DNA of 64,000 nucleotides, taken from positions 372,001-436,000 of the forward strand of contig NZ_JAKIKP010000001.1 in the NCBI RefSeq assembly GCF_023284065.1. The letters are read 5' to 3'. Both the position numbers and the translations under genes were made by a program. Positions 33,541 through 43,753 of this stretch are shown here, piece by piece. Source of the DNA: Shewanella gaetbuli (lineage in GTDB: Bacteria > Pseudomonadota > Gammaproteobacteria > Enterobacterales > Shewanellaceae). How positions within the stretch are numbered: the first letter of the stretch is position 1; every line of letters starts with the position of its first letter. The notes under the pieces are model-generated. The model had not been told where the DNA came from. It saw only the letters and a list, made by a program, of their open reading frames with translations, and searched no databases.

Positions 33541-34550
33541 CCAAAAAAACTGACTTGCCAGAACAACAAACTGAGTTAGATCAAGAGCCCAGTTTAAATG
33601 AACTACTGGCAAGAATGAATTTAGCAGCCCCGCAAGCAACCGCACAGTATGAAGTGACTTACTGTGGCATGGTAGCCATTGTTGGCCGTCCAAATGTGGG
33701 TAAATCAACGCTGTTAAATAAGTTGTTAGGGCAAAAAGTAAGTATCACTTCTAAAAAGCCTCAAACCACTCGTCATCGTATTTTAGGTATTCATACCGAT
33801 GAAGCTAAACAAATCGTATTTATTGATACACCAGGGCTTCATATTGAAGAAAAGCGTGCAATTAATCGATTAATGAACCGTGCGGCTGCAAGTTCTTTGG
33901 CTGATGTCTCTATGGTAATTTTTGTTGTTGATGGTATGAATTGGACCGCTGATGACGAAATGGTCTTACAAAAACTTCAATATCGGAATGATGATAGAAA
34001 AATTGTATTGGCAATTAATAAAGTCGATAACATCAAAGATAAAGAAGCCTTGTTTCCTTACTTAAATGAGCTAGGACAAAAATTCGATTTTGATGAGATT
34101 CTGCCTATTTCTGCCAGTAAAGGTACCAATGTTCAACGTATTTTGGACATGGCACAAACTTCATTGCCAGAAGCGCCGTTCTATTTCCCAGAAGATTACG
34201 TCACAGATCGTTCTCAGCGATTTATGGCCTCTGAAATTGTCCGTGAAAAACTAATGCGATTTTTGGGTGATGAGCTGCCATATGATTGCACTGTTGAAAT
34301 CGAACAGTTCAAAATGATGGAAAATGGTGTTTATCAAATCAACGCGCTTATTTTAGTTGAGCGTGATGGTCAAAAACGCATGGTTATTGGTAATAAAGGT
34401 GAACGTATTCGCACTATTGCTACCCAGTCTCGTCTCGATATGGAAACACTTTTTGATAATAAAGTGTTTTTAGAGATATGGGTTAAAGTAAAATCTGGCT
34501 GGGCTGATGACGAACGAGCATTACGCAGTTTAGGTTATGGTGAAGATTAA
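33537..34550 (+). CDS. era: GTPase Era
   Basis: A 337-residue GTPase needed for 16S rRNA maturation and 30S assembly. The P-loop is GRPNVGKST (residues 50-58); the C-terminal KH domain has the [12 protein letters not shown] motif. It is longer than the 301-residue E. coli protein owing to an extra ~36 N-terminal residues rich in Glu and Gln. The ATG overlaps the rnc stop (ATGA), which supports this start, though an internal Met at residue 27 could also be used. Confidence 0.96.
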   Translation: MTKKTDLPEQQTELDQEPSLNELLARMNLAAPQATAQYEVTYCGMVAIVGRPNVGKSTLLNKLLGQKVSITSKKPQTTRHRILGIHTDEAKQIVFIDTPGLHIEEKRAINRLMNRAAASSLADVSMVIFVVDGMNWTADDEMVLQKLQYRNDDRKIVLAINKVDNIKDKEALFPYLNELGQKFDFDEILPISASKGTNVQRILDMAQTSLPEAPFYFPEDYVTDRSQRFMASEIVREKLMRFLGDELPYDCTVEIEQFKMMENGVYQINALILVERDGQKRMVIGNKGERIRTIATQSRLDMETLFDNKVFLEIWVKVKSGWADDERALRSLGYGED

Positions 34551-34580
34551 TTATTTTACCTATATTAGGAAAATGACAAC

Positions 34581-35294
34581 ATGGCCACAATGAAGCGTGG
34601 CTATGTATTGCACCATAGGCCGTTCAAAGAGTCGAGCGTGATTGTTAACCTACTCATTGACGGTGTAGGGCGCGTTGATGCCATTGCCAGAACAGGAAGT
34701 GGCAAAAGGTCAATTAAGTCTATTTTACAACCTTTCCAACCGCTATTATTACAATTTAGTGCTCAGTCAGAAAGCAAAAATCTCGCACTAAAAACCGTCA
34801 CTCATATAGAGGCCGCATCTCCGGCCATTCCACTTAGTAGTAACAGTTTATATTCAGGGTTTTATTTAAATGAACTCTTGGTGCGTTTGTTGACGATTGA
34901 GCATCAAGCAGAGTCATTGTTTGTTGCTTATCATCAAGCTTTAATCGCCTTAGCCCAGTCGTTTTGCTCTAGTCACCTGCGTTATTTTGAAAAAGCATTA
35001 TTACTTGAGTTAGGGGCCTTACCGTCACTGGACTATGATGTTGACGGGAATAATATTAATAGTGATGGTTTTTATCGCCTAGAAGCTGATTGTGGCTTTA
35101 TCCCAGTATTGCAACAAAGTGTCGGTGTATTTACTCACAGCCGAAGCGTTGTCCCCGGCGCTATGCTAGTAGCGTTACAAAAAGAATCTTTAGCTGTAGA
35201 ACATTTGAATAGCGCAAAAGGCTTGATGCGTTTTTTACTATCCCCTTTGCTCGGCAATAAACCATTATTAAGCCGACAGTTATTTGTTAAATAA
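34581..35294 (+). CDS. recO: DNA repair protein RecO
   Basis: A 237-residue protein that, with RecR, loads RecA onto SSB-coated single strands in the RecF pathway. The N-terminal OB fold is visible as [19 protein letters not shown] and the Ala/Arg-rich helical C-terminal part follows. It lacks the Cys zinc site found in some RecO proteins, as is usual for gammaproteobacteria. Position era-recO-pdxJ is the conserved order. The frame ends 71 bases before the chosen pdxJ start. Confidence 0.92.
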   Translation: MATMKRGYVLHHRPFKESSVIVNLLIDGVGRVDAIARTGSGKRSIKSILQPFQPLLLQFSAQSESKNLALKTVTHIEAASPAIPLSSNSLYSGFYLNELLVRLLTIEHQAESLFVAYHQALIALAQSFCSSHLRYFEKALLLELGALPSLDYDVDGNNINSDGFYRLEADCGFIPVLQQSVGVFTHSRSVVPGAMLVALQKESLAVEHLNSAKGLMRFLLSPLLGNKPLLSRQLFVK

Positions 35295-35364
35295 CCTCGA
35301 ATTAGTCTGCAGTAGTCAGTACAATATCGACAATGACTCTCATTATCACGTTAAGGAATCCACC

Positions 35365-36102
35365 GTGAGCGCAATTCTTCTAGGCATTAACATCGACCAT
35401 ATTGCCACCCTTCGTCAAGCCCGTGGTACAAACTATCCAGACCCTATTCATGCCGCTGCTGTTGCCGAACATGCTGGGGCAGATGGTATCACCATTCACT
35501 TACGTGAAGACCGTCGCCATATTCAAGATAGAGATGTTTATCTACTAGCCAAAACGCTGAAAACAAGAATGAATTTTGAGTTTGCAGTCACAGAAGAAAT
35601 GATTTCAATTGCCTGTGAAGTTAAGCCGGCTTATGCCTGTCTAGTGCCAGAAAAGCGTGAAGAGTTAACCACTGAAGGTGGTTTAGATGTAGCTGGTCAA
35701 CTAGAAAAAATAACTACTGCCGTATCCCGTTTAGCTGAAAACAATATCAAAGTGTCGTTGTTTATTGATGCAGACAAAACTCAAATTGATGCCGCTGTTG
35801 CTACAGGGGCGCCTTATATTGAAATTCATACCGGTTGTTATGCTGATGCTCAAACTGATGCCGAGCAACAAGCTGAACTCGAGCGCATAGCAAGCATGGC
35901 AGCGTATGCTCATAGCAAAGGCTTAGTTGTGAATGCTGGCCACGGGTTGCATTATCATAACGTTAAACCCATTGCGGCAATTCCTGAGTTATATGAACTC
36001 AATATTGGCCATGCTGTGATTGCGCGTGCGGCTATCGACGGTTTAGATAAAGCGGTCCGCGACATGAAACTGCTAATGTTAGAAGGGCGTCGAGGTGAAT
36101 AA
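35365..36102 (+). CDS. pdxJ: Pyridoxine 5'-phosphate synthase
   Basis: The 245-residue TIM-barrel enzyme makes pyridoxine 5'-phosphate from 3-amino-2-oxopropyl phosphate and deoxyxylulose phosphate, the last ring-forming step of vitamin B6 synthesis. Conserved motifs: [29 protein letters not shown] and [12 protein letters not shown] chose the GTG at 35365, with AAGGAA six bases upstream; an upstream in-frame ATG at 35284 would add 27 residues that do not fit the family. Its stop overlaps the acpS start (TAATG). Confidence 0.96.
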   Translation: MSAILLGINIDHIATLRQARGTNYPDPIHAAAVAEHAGADGITIHLREDRRHIQDRDVYLLAKTLKTRMNFEFAVTEEMISIACEVKPAYACLVPEKREELTTEGGLDVAGQLEKITTAVSRLAENNIKVSLFIDADKTQIDAAVATGAPYIEIHTGCYADAQTDAEQQAELERIASMAAYAHSKGLVVNAGHGLHYHNVKPIAAIPELYELNIGHAVIARAAIDGLDKAVRDMKLLMLEGRRGE

Positions 36103-36482
36103 TGGCCATTGTAGGTATAGGTACCGACATTGTTGAAATTGCCAGAATTAAAGCTCAGCAGCAACGTTTAGGAGATAAACTCGCTTGTCGAGTATTAACA
36201 GAAGCTGAGTTAAACTCTTATCGCCAAGCTAAGTTCCCTGAGCGCTTTTTAGCAAAACGTTTTGCAGCTAAAGAGGCGGCGGCAAAGGCATTAGGCACCG
36301 GCATTGGCCGTGGGGTGTCTTTTCAGCATATTCATATAAGTAACAATGACAATGGGGCTCCTTGTATTTCTTTTACTGATGGCGCACTTGAGCGGTTACA
36401 GCAACTGAATGGTAAAAAGGGGTTTATTTCAATTGCAGATGAACAGCATTACGCTGTGGCAAATGTCATTATTGAAAGCTAA
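36102..36482 (+). CDS. acpS: Holo-[acyl-carrier-protein] synthase
   Basis: Attaches phosphopantetheine from CoA to acyl carrier protein. The 126-residue length is normal. The signature IVGIGTDIVEIARI opens the protein and the second, magnesium-binding motif is RFLAKRFAAKEAAAKALGTGIG. It is translationally coupled to pdxJ by a one-base overlap and ends with a strong terminator. Confidence 0.97.
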   Translation: MAIVGIGTDIVEIARIKAQQQRLGDKLACRVLTEAELNSYRQAKFPERFLAKRFAAKEAAAKALGTGIGRGVSFQHIHISNNDNGAPCISFTDGALERLQQLNGKKGFISIADEQHYAVANVIIES

Positions 36483-36505
36483 TCTATACCTCATCTATTC
36501 ATATT

Positions 36506-36529
36506 AAGGCGCTTTGTAGCGCCTTTTTT
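36506..36529 (+). terminator. Terminator after acpS
   Basis: The stem AAGGCGCT-TTGT-AGCGCCTT followed by six T closes the lepB to acpS run. Confidence 0.9.
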
Positions 36530-36598
36530 ATGCTTTCAAAATTAGAGTAGATACGTTAAGTTTATGTAACAAGAATAATAGCAATAGGATTTAACACC

Positions 36599-37123
36599 AT
36601 GAAATCAGCAGTAGAGCAACTGGCAACGTATAAAAGTGTCCATCTAAACCCTAAGAATATTCGGACACATTTTTTTGGCGTGCCAATGATTATTTGGTCA
36701 TTGTTTGTGATGCTGGGCACCATCAGGTTTGAGGTTCAACAAGTCGAAGTGAGTGTGGCAATGTTATTCACACTCGTTGTGTTGGTTTATTATTTTATGC
36801 TTCATGTTAGGCTCGCCATTGGATTAACTGTATTTATCATTCCTGTGATATTAACTTCTGAAATGGCAGTTCATTCTGCTCATCCTATTATTCTTGCTGT
36901 AGCTGTTTTTGCCATAGGTTGGGTGATTCAATTTATTGGTCATAAATATGAAAAAGCTAAACCTGCCTTTATCGATGACCTAAACCAATTACTTGTAGGA
37001 CCATTTTTCTTGATGGCTGAAGTGTACTTTTTATTCGGGTGGGAGAAAGAGCTTGATGCTGAAATTACCCCGATAGCTAGAGAAAAGCGTCGTGCCATTG
37101 AAGCGGCAAGAAGAGCGGGTTAG
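36599..37123 (+). CDS. DUF962 / Mpo1-like membrane protein
   Basis: A 174-residue membrane protein with about four membrane segments (around 28-46, 50-68, 72-88 and 97-115). It has the family pattern H16-x-N-x2-N20 with H25-x2-G-x-P (SVHLNPKNIRTHFFGVP) and the later GHKYEKAKPAFIDD motif. The yeast relative Mpo1 is an iron-dependent dioxygenase of 2-hydroxy fatty acids; the matching His residues are present, but an equivalent activity in bacteria is inference. Single gene with its own terminator. Confidence 0.8.
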   Translation: MKSAVEQLATYKSVHLNPKNIRTHFFGVPMIIWSLFVMLGTIRFEVQQVEVSVAMLFTLVVLVYYFMLHVRLAIGLTVFIIPVILTSEMAVHSAHPIILAVAVFAIGWVIQFIGHKYEKAKPAFIDDLNQLLVGPFFLMAEVYFLFGWEKELDAEITPIAREKRRAIEAARRAG

Positions 37124-37152
37124 GTTTGTGTTGTTGTGCTGTATTTATTAAC

Positions 37153-37179
37153 AATAAAAGGCGCTAAGCGCCTTTTATT
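37153..37179. terminator. Bidirectional terminator between DUF962 gene and CNNM gene
   Basis: AATAAAAGGCGC-TAA-GCGCCTTTTATT is perfectly self-complementary with A-rich and T-rich ends, and lies between convergent genes. Confidence 0.88.
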
Positions 37180-37197
37180 TTCAGATGGATATGATGA

Positions 37198-38490
37198 TTA
37201 GCTGATTGATTCCTCATCCTCATCTTCTACCACAGCAATGTTAGGAATAATCCGTACCAGCTTGATCATATTATCACTCACTTCAACCACTTCGATTTGA
37301 TAATCTGCCAAGCGTAAGCTGGTTTTTGCTGCAGGAATGTCCTCCAAAAACTCAACAATTAAACCATTGAGCGTTTTCGGACCATCAATAGGAAAGTCCC
37401 ACTTCATTTCTTTGTTTAGGTCGCGAATGTTAATTGTTGCATCAATTAAAAAACTACCATCTTGTTGCACATTAATATCTTCACTCGGGGTGGTGATCAT
37501 TGATGTGGTAAAGTCGCCGACAATTTCTTCTAAAATATCCTCAAGCGTCACAAGTCCTTGAATATCCCCATATTCGTCAACCACTATACCTATACGCTCT
37601 TTATTTTGCTGGAAATTAGCCAGTTGAACATTTAACGGTGTGCCTTCAGGAATAAAATACAATTCCTTGACTGCGCGTAACAATGATGACTTACTAAATT
37701 GCTCTTTTGACTGTAGACGTAATGCATCACGCAGATGAATAAAACCAACGACATCGTCAATGGTGTCGCGATAAACTAACACGCGAGTATGCGGGCTTTG
37801 AGTGACTAACTTATTAATTAGCTTAAAATCATCGTTGACATTAATGGCGTAAATATCTGAGCGCGAAATCATAATGTCTTCAACGGTCACTTTTTCTAAG
37901 TCTAAGATAGACAACAGCATTTCTTGGTGACGATGAGGGATAAGTGCCCCCGCTTCATGAACTACCGTTCGTAGCTCTTCTTGGCTTAAGGCATCATTAG
38001 TTTGCACATTTTTAATGCCTAATATTTTTAAGAACAAGCTGGTAATGATGTTAAGTGCTTTAACTAGAGGGAGCAAAACAATCAGCAACCATCTTAATAG
38101 TAAGCTGGATGGGAAGGCGATTCGTTCAGGATGCAGTGCTGCAAATGTTTTTGGGGTCACTTCAGCAAAAATTAATACTACAACAGTTAGGGCGCCCGTG
38201 GCGATAGCGACTCCGACATCACCAAATAACCGCATTCCAATGATGGTGGCGATTGCTGACGCTAAAATATTAACAAGATTGTTGCCGATAAGGATTAATC
38301 CTATAAGGCGATCGGGTCTATCTAACATTTTCAAGGCACGTTGTGCGCCCTTATGCCCATTACCGGCGAGATGCCGTAAACGATAACGGTTTAACGTCAT
38401 CATGGCGGTTTCAGAGCCAGAAAAGTAGGCTGAAATTAAAATGAGTACAAACAGAAATATAAGGAGTGCGCTGGTTGATATCGCGTCCAA
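37198..38490 (-). CDS. CNNM/CorC-HlyC family transporter (YfjD-like)
   Basis: A 430-residue inner-membrane protein: CNNM transmembrane domain (about residues 1-180, four hydrophobic segments, opening with FVLILISAYFSGSETAMMTLNR), a CBS-domain pair (about 200-330, with VEDIMISRSDI and the DEYGDIQGLVTLEDILEEIVG motif), and a C-terminal CorC/HlyC domain. E. coli YfjD has the same layout. Relatives affect magnesium or cobalt resistance; the label hemolysin used for this family is misleading. It lies beside ypjD and ffh, as in E. coli. Confidence 0.9.
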   Translation of the reverse strand: MDAISTSALLIFLFVLILISAYFSGSETAMMTLNRYRLRHLAGNGHKGAQRALKMLDRPDRLIGLILIGNNLVNILASAIATIIGMRLFGDVGVAIATGALTVVVLIFAEVTPKTFAALHPERIAFPSSLLLRWLLIVLLPLVKALNIITSLFLKILGIKNVQTNDALSQEELRTVVHEAGALIPHRHQEMLLSILDLEKVTVEDIMISRSDIYAINVNDDFKLINKLVTQSPHTRVLVYRDTIDDVVGFIHLRDALRLQSKEQFSKSSLLRAVKELYFIPEGTPLNVQLANFQQNKERIGIVVDEYGDIQGLVTLEDILEEIVGDFTTSMITTPSEDINVQQDGSFLIDATINIRDLNKEMKWDFPIDGPKTLNGLIVEFLEDIPAAKTSLRLADYQIEVVEVSDNMIKLVRIIPNIAVVEDEDEESIS

Positions 38491-38811
38491 TGAAAGGGCC
38501 CCGTGTTACAAAACAAGCTGAAAGTCTCAGCCAAAATTGATGAATTAATCCGACATTATTAATCACTGGTTATAAGAGTCAAGATACAGATGTGATTAAC
38601 TTCAAAAAAGATCATTTTATGCGAGGGGAATTAACGTTTATGGCAACAATAACGGTAAGTGGTACTAATTGTTTTTTAGCCAGTAGCGTCATTTATTATC
38701 GGTCTGTTTAACCATTAGAGGCCTAATGATTATTACTGATAAACTAAGATGAATCATTAACAAAAAGGAGCTGTTAAGCTCCTTAATATCACTGAAAATA
38801 TTTAAGCCAAT
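38491..38811. other. Intergenic region between ypjD and the CNNM gene
   Basis: A 321-base gap between two minus-strand genes. It contains the ypjD terminator at 38763-38786 and upstream sequence of the CNNM gene. A plus-strand 30-codon open frame at 38619-38711 has no support. Confidence 0.5.
38763..38786 (-). terminator. Terminator after ypjD
   Basis: AAAAAGGAGCT-GTTA-AGCTCCTT reads on the minus strand as a stem followed by five T. Confidence 0.85.
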
Positions 38812-39600
38812 TTAAGTTAAGATAAGCTCTTTTACGATTCGAGCACCAAAGTACCCTAAAGAAAGTAATAGCGCACCACTGATACTATACAGTACCGCTG
38901 TTCTTATTCTGCAGCCAATTGTAAAGTGTTGCCACAGCATTGCACCATAAACAACCCATGCAGCAATAGATAAAATTGCTTTGTGTCCTTTGCCGTCCGC
39001 AAACATATCTTCAAGAAATACAAAGCCAGTTATCAGCGATAAACTTAATAACACGAACCCTATCACGATCAAATGATAAAGTTGGCGCTCAACGGTCATT
39101 AGCGGTGGCATTGCAGGGCTCATGATCATTTTCTTGGTTTTAAGTTTGTTTTGAATTAGCCATAATTGGATAGCATATAATGCCGCAATCATCAGGGCAC
39201 TGTACGCCATTAATGACAGCACCACATGGGCGAGGACTTCAGGGTGTAATTCAAAATGAATAATAAATTGAGGCGGTAGTAACCATAACAAGGCTACAGA
39301 AATAATCGAACAGGCATAAATAACCGGCAACACCACAATCACTTTTAAGCGTGACAACGTGACGGTGAACGAAAGCGTGATGATCCAGTTAACTAACGAA
39401 ATAACATTGGTTAAACTAAAGTTCTGTCCTTCAGCAGTATACATCGACTTAGATAAAGCGAAGCCATGCATAATGACCGCAATGGCTGAAATCACCATTA
39501 TTATTTTTCTATTTGGCCCATCAACATGAAACAGTCGGCTTGTGACTAGTATCAATGCGATGCAATAAAAAATCATAGCCGAAGCTGAGAAAATAACCAT
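38812..39600 (-). CDS. ypjD: CcsA-like inner-membrane protein YpjD
   Basis: A 262-residue protein with about eight membrane segments, of the cytochrome c assembly (CcsA/CcmC) superfamily. Family features are the ELHPEVLAHVVLSLMAYSAL segment, with a His that is a heme ligand candidate, and the GKGHKAILSIAAWVVYG segment near the end, which corresponds to the conserved W/K-rich region. The exact role of YpjD in E. coli is not established. It is divergent from ffh, matching the E. coli ffh-ypjD-yfjD order. Confidence 0.87.
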   Translation of the reverse strand: MVIFSASAMIFYCIALILVTSRLFHVDGPNRKIIMVISAIAVIMHGFALSKSMYTAEGQNFSLTNVISLVNWIITLSFTVTLSRLKVIVVLPVIYACSIISVALLWLLPPQFIIHFELHPEVLAHVVLSLMAYSALMIAALYAIQLWLIQNKLKTKKMIMSPAMPPLMTVERQLYHLIVIGFVLLSLSLITGFVFLEDMFADGKGHKAILSIAAWVVYGAMLWQHFTIGCRIRTAVLYSISGALLLSLGYFGARIVKELILT

Positions 39601-39947
39601 CCGTAATAAACCTATAAAATAGTATGGACAAGTTGACTAGACGCAATACCCAGTCTAAAAGTACTCGAACATTGTTCAGTAAGATTAACATGAACTACCC
39701 TATTAAGGGCAGTGACCTAATACGCAAAATTTAACAGTATCTTACTGTTAGCTGCAAATAATTTACTTATGTCACTCTTGTACTCATAAAATTTCTCAAT
39801 CTGAAAGGCTTTGGCAGCTTTGTTTGGTCTGTGCGAAAAATTAAAACATCTTCAATAAAAACAATTTTTATTATGCAAGCGCGCATCTTTATCTCGTTTG
39901 GGTATATAATAGCGCGCATTATCGAGAACGTATTAAAGAGCGACTAA
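39601..39947. other. Divergent promoter region between ypjD and ffh
   Basis: A 347-base gap. A perfect -10 TATAAT stands at 39905-39910, 37 bases upstream of ffh, but without a good -35. Nothing else convincing is visible. Confidence 0.55.
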
Positions 39948-41321
39948 ATGTTTGAGAATTTATCTGACAGACTTTCGCGAACACTAAAAACTATCAGTGG
40001 TCGCGGTCGATTAACTGAAGACAACATCAAAGAAACCCTTCGTGAAGTTAGAATGGCTTTACTAGAAGCGGATGTTGCTTTGCCTGTAGTAAGAGAATTT
40101 GTTAACAGCGTAAAAGAGCGTGCTGTTGGGCAAGAAGTCTCAAAAAGTTTAAGTCCAGGGCAAGCTTTTATTAAGATTGTGCAAAGTGAACTTGAACGCG
40201 CAATGGGTGAAGCTAATGAAGCGCTAGATTTAGCAGCCCAGCCACCAGCAGTCATTATGATGGCAGGTTTACAAGGTGCGGGTAAAACAACTTCTGTCGC
40301 GAAATTAAGTAAACTATTACGTACTCGTCATAAAAAATCGGTATTAGTTGTCAGTGCTGACGTATACCGTCCTGCGGCTATCAAACAGCTAGAAACTTTG
40401 GCGACAGAAGTCGAAGTGGAGTTTTTCCCATCAGATGTAAGCCAAAAACCAGTTGATATTGCTAAAGCCGCTATTGCCCACGCAAAGCTGAAGTTCATTG
40501 ATGTGGTTATTGTCGATACTGCAGGCCGTCTGCATGTCGATGAAGCTATGATGGACGAAATTATTCAGCTTCATGCTGAAGTTAAGCCAGTAGAAACCTT
40601 GTTTGTTGTCGATGCGATGACAGGTCAAGATGCAGCCAATACGGCTAAAGCCTTTAATGAAGCTTTACCGTTAACGGGTGTTATTCTGACTAAAGTTGAT
40701 GGCGATGCCCGCGGTGGTGCTGCACTTTCTATTCGAAATATCACTGGCAAACCCATTAAATTTTTAGGTGTAGGTGAAAAAACCGACGCTTTAGAGCCTT
40801 TCCACCCTGACCGTATTGCTTCACGTATTTTAGGCATGGGTGATGTGCTGTCATTAATTGAGGAAGTGGAACGCGGTGTCGATAAAGACAAAGCGATGAA
40901 GCTGGCTTCAAAAGTGAAAAAAGGCGGCAGCTTTGATTTAGAAGATTTTCGTGAGCAATTGCAGCAAATGAAAAACATGGGCGGCATGATGAACATGATT
41001 GAGAAACTGCCCGGTGTTGGACAATTGCCACCAGAAGCTCTTGCGCAAGTGCAAGATGGCAAAATGACCGTGCAAATGGAAGCGATTATCAATTCTATGA
41101 CGGCTAAAGAACGTAAAAACCCGGACTTGATTAAAGGGTCGCGTAAACGTCGTATTGCCTTAGGTTCAGGCACACAAATTCAAGATGTAAATCGCCTATT
41201 AAAGCAATTTACTCAAATGCAAAAGATGATGAAAAAAATGTCATCTAAAGGCGGCATGAAAAAAATGATGCGTGGTATGAGCGGTATGTTACCACCAGGC
41301 ATGAAGATGCCAGGCCGTTAA
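39948..41321 (+). CDS. ffh: Signal recognition particle protein Ffh
   Basis: The 457-residue SRP54 GTPase brings ribosomes making membrane proteins to FtsY. Order: N domain, G domain with GLQGAGKTTSVAKLS (P-loop), DTAGRLHVDE (G3) and TKVDGDARGG, then the Met-rich M domain that binds signal sequences and 4.5S RNA (many Met from residue 340, ending MRGMSGMLPPGMKMPGR). No 4.5S RNA gene lies in this window. Confidence 0.98.
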   Translation: MFENLSDRLSRTLKTISGRGRLTEDNIKETLREVRMALLEADVALPVVREFVNSVKERAVGQEVSKSLSPGQAFIKIVQSELERAMGEANEALDLAAQPPAVIMMAGLQGAGKTTSVAKLSKLLRTRHKKSVLVVSADVYRPAAIKQLETLATEVEVEFFPSDVSQKPVDIAKAAIAHAKLKFIDVVIVDTAGRLHVDEAMMDEIIQLHAEVKPVETLFVVDAMTGQDAANTAKAFNEALPLTGVILTKVDGDARGGAALSIRNITGKPIKFLGVGEKTDALEPFHPDRIASRILGMGDVLSLIEEVERGVDKDKAMKLASKVKKGGSFDLEDFREQLQQMKNMGGMMNMIEKLPGVGQLPPEALAQVQDGKMTVQMEAIINSMTAKERKNPDLIKGSRKRRIALGSGTQIQDVNRLLKQFTQMQKMMKKMSSKGGMKKMMRGMSGMLPPGMKMPGR

Positions 41322-41512
41322 GTTATCTATTCAATCTCGGTGAGAATTGCTTGGCTTATGCTATCAATACCTTTTTGCTGTAAATATCGGCATTTTGGTT
41401 GCAATAGTTTCAAAGTCAGGTAAAATCTTCCGGCTTTCTTTCTGGGACCTTTGCGAACACGGGTTCCAGTTTTTATTTTTGCTTATAGCAAATCATTAGA
41501 GGAATAAAACGC

Positions 41513-41764
41513 ATGGTTACCATTCGTTTAGCTCGTGGCGGCGCAAAAAAGCGTCCATTTTACAATATCGTTGTTGCTGATAGCCGCAATGCTCGTGACG
41601 GTCGTTTCATCGAACGTGTTGGTTTTTTCAATCCACTAGCTCGTGGTCAAGAAGAAACTTTACGTTTAGATTTAGATCGTGTTGAGCACTGGGTTGCTAC
41701 TGGCGCGGCAACATCTGAGCGTGTTGCAAAGTTAATTAAAGACGCACGTAAAGCAGCTGCTTAA
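41513..41764 (+). CDS. rpsP: 30S ribosomal protein S16
   Basis: The 83-residue S16 opens with [20 protein letters not shown], the family signature. It heads the conserved rpsP-rimM-trmD-rplS operon. The start is preceded by AGAGGAATAAAACGC. Confidence 0.98.
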   Translation: MVTIRLARGGAKKRPFYNIVVADSRNARDGRFIERVGFFNPLARGQEETLRLDLDRVEHWVATGAATSERVAKLIKDARKAAA

Positions 41765-41784
41765 TGGCGTTTAGGTATAGATAG

Positions 41785-42315
41785 ATGAGTAGTAACCAAC
41801 AACCTATTGTACTGGGTAAATTAGGCTCTAGTCATGGTATTAAAGGTTGGCTAAAAATCACTGCCTATACCGATTCTGTTGAGGGTATCTTTGATTATTC
41901 TCCTTGGCTTATTAATGACCAAGGACAATGGCGTGAAGTTAAGGTCAACCAGTGGCGTCCACAAGGTAAGGCAGTTATTGCTGAACTTGAAGGGGTAACC
42001 ACTCGGGAACAGGCGCAAATACTCACCAATTGTGAGATTGCAATTATGCCAGAACAAATGAAAGAACTTGCTGATGATGAATTTTATCACCGAGATCTTA
42101 TCGGCTGTGAAGTGACCAATAATAACGGCTATAACATGGGATTTGTCGACCAGATCGTGGAAACAGGATCGAATGACGTATTACTTGTTAAAGCTAATGC
42201 CAAAGATGCTTTTGGCAAAGCGGAACGTATGATCCCCTTTGTCCCTGAACAATTCATTTTAAAAGTGGATTTGCAAGGTAAACAGATATTAGTGGATTGG
42301 GATCCTGACTTCTAA
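41785..42315 (+). CDS. rimM: Ribosome maturation factor RimM
   Basis: A 176-residue protein that helps assemble the head of the 30S subunit by binding S19. The N-terminal domain ([16 protein letters not shown]) and C-terminal PRC-barrel ([10 protein letters not shown], then [10 protein letters not shown]) are clear. It follows rpsP by 20 bases and precedes trmD by 15. Confidence 0.97.
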   Translation: MSSNQQPIVLGKLGSSHGIKGWLKITAYTDSVEGIFDYSPWLINDQGQWREVKVNQWRPQGKAVIAELEGVTTREQAQILTNCEIAIMPEQMKELADDEFYHRDLIGCEVTNNNGYNMGFVDQIVETGSNDVLLVKANAKDAFGKAERMIPFVPEQFILKVDLQGKQILVDWDPDF

Positions 42316-42330
42316 GTCGAGGTACAACAA

Positions 42331-43077
42331 ATGTGGTTAGGGGTAATAACCCTGTTTCCAGAGATGTTTCGTGCTGTTACAGACTTTGGGGTGACGGGTC
42401 GAGCCGTTAAAAACGGCCTGCTTGAGGTGCAAACGTGGAATCCTCGTGATTTCACCCATGATAGACATAACACGGTTGATGACCGGCCTTATGGCGGTGG
42501 ACCGGGTATGTTGATGATGGTGCAACCTTTGCGAGATGCCATTCATGCAGCGAAAGCCGCATCGGGTGACAGAGCGAAAGTGATTTATCTATCTCCTCAG
42601 GGACGTAAGCTGGATCAGCAAGGCGTAACTGAGTTAGCTAAATCAGACAGTTTGATTTTAGTATGTGGGCGCTACGAAGGTATCGACGAGCGTATTATTC
42701 AAACTGAAGTGGATGAAGAATGGTCAATCGGGGATTACGTGCTTTCGGGCGGCGAATTACCGGCAATGACATTAATTGATTCAGTTGCGCGTTTAGTACC
42801 AGGTGTACTTGGCAAGCAAGCTTCGGCAGAGCAAGACTCTTTCTCTGACGGATTACTGGATTGTCCTCATTACACTCGCCCTGAAAACCTAGATGGTATT
42901 GATGTACCAGCAGTGTTGTTAAGCGGTGACCACAAAAAAATTAGACTCTGGCGGTTACAACAAAGTCTCGGAAGAACTTTTTTAAGACGGCCAGAAATAT
43001 TTGAAAATCTAGCTCTGACTGACGAACAATCGGCTTTATTAGCACAGTTCGTAAATGAAACGGACTCGTCAAAATAG
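42331..43077 (+). CDS. trmD: tRNA (guanine-N1)-methyltransferase
   Basis: Methylates G37 of several tRNAs using SAM, which prevents frameshifting. The 248-residue SPOUT protein has the trefoil-knot SAM site: [21 protein letters not shown] and [11 protein letters not shown], followed by [15 protein letters not shown]. Third in the rpsP operon. Confidence 0.98.
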   Translation: MWLGVITLFPEMFRAVTDFGVTGRAVKNGLLEVQTWNPRDFTHDRHNTVDDRPYGGGPGMLMMVQPLRDAIHAAKAASGDRAKVIYLSPQGRKLDQQGVTELAKSDSLILVCGRYEGIDERIIQTEVDEEWSIGDYVLSGGELPAMTLIDSVARLVPGVLGKQASAEQDSFSDGLLDCPHYTRPENLDGIDVPAVLLSGDHKKIRLWRLQQSLGRTFLRRPEIFENLALTDEQSALLAQFVNETDSSK

Positions 43078-43111
43078 TCATCGCTTCAGTTATTCTAGAA
43101 CGGAGTAAGTT

Positions 43112-43465
43112 ATGAACAATATCATTAAAATGCTCAACGATGAGCAAATGAAAACAGACGTACCTGAGTTTGGTGCTGGTGATACAGTAGTCGTTCAAGT
43201 ACGTGTTAAAGAAGGTGACAAAGAGCGTCTTCAGGCTTTTGAAGGTGTGGTTATCGCAAAGCGTAACCGTGGTCTGCACTCTGCATTCACAGTACGTAAA
43301 ATCTCTAATGGCGAAGGTGTTGAGCGTGCATTCCAAACGCACAGCCCATTAATCTCAAGCATCGAAGTTAAGCGTCGCGGCCGTGTTCGTCGTGCTAAAC
43401 TTTACTACTTACGTGAGCGTTCAGGTAAATCTGCACGTATCCGTGAAAAATTGGCAACTAAGTAA
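43112..43465 (+). CDS. rplS: 50S ribosomal protein L19
   Basis: The 117-residue L19 lies at the 30S-50S interface. Recognised from [20 protein letters not shown] and the end [22 protein letters not shown]. Last gene of the rpsP operon, closed by a terminator. Confidence 0.98.
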   Translation: MNNIIKMLNDEQMKTDVPEFGAGDTVVVQVRVKEGDKERLQAFEGVVIAKRNRGLHSAFTVRKISNGEGVERAFQTHSPLISSIEVKRRGRVRRAKLYYLRERSGKSARIREKLATK

Positions 43466-43507
43466 TAGTTATCAATTTAGTTTAAAAGATGCAGTGTTCG
43501 CACAATT

Positions 43508-43530
43508 AACCGCCGAAAGGCGGTTTTTTG
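43508..43530 (+). terminator. Terminator of the rpsP operon
   Basis: AACCGCC-GAAA-GGCGGTT followed by a T-run, a stable tetraloop hairpin. Confidence 0.92.
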
Positions 43531-43630
43531 TTTCTAAAATTCAGTTAATTTGACCATTTTCACTTATGACACAAATTAAATAAAATATTGCTTGATCTGC
43601 GCAACGCACACAGGCATAGTAGCTCCTAAG

Positions 43631-43652
43631 CTGTAATGATGTAGCGTTACAG
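43631..43652. promoter_or_regulatory. Inverted repeat upstream of aroF, possible operator
   Basis: CTGTAA, ten bases, TTACAG forms a 22-base inverted repeat 102 bases before aroF. It resembles a TyrR box (TGTAAA-N6-TTTACA) but the spacing is two bases too long, so the regulator is open. Confidence 0.4.
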
Positions 43653-43753
43653 TGATACAGGTTGAGTTTGATAAAGTCAGTTAGATAACTGAAGTCAGTT
43701 TAATTAAGTATTAACTTTTGATCCCATGTAAACCATTAAAGTGAGTCGATAAC

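Noticed and set aside
38619..38711. 30-codon plus-strand open frame in the ypjD-CNNM gap
   Set aside because: No ribosome site in the right place, no recognisable features; chance frame in AT-rich DNA.
43728..43745. TGTAAA near the aroF start as half of a TyrR box
   Set aside because: The second half is not present (AAGTGA in place of TTTACA).
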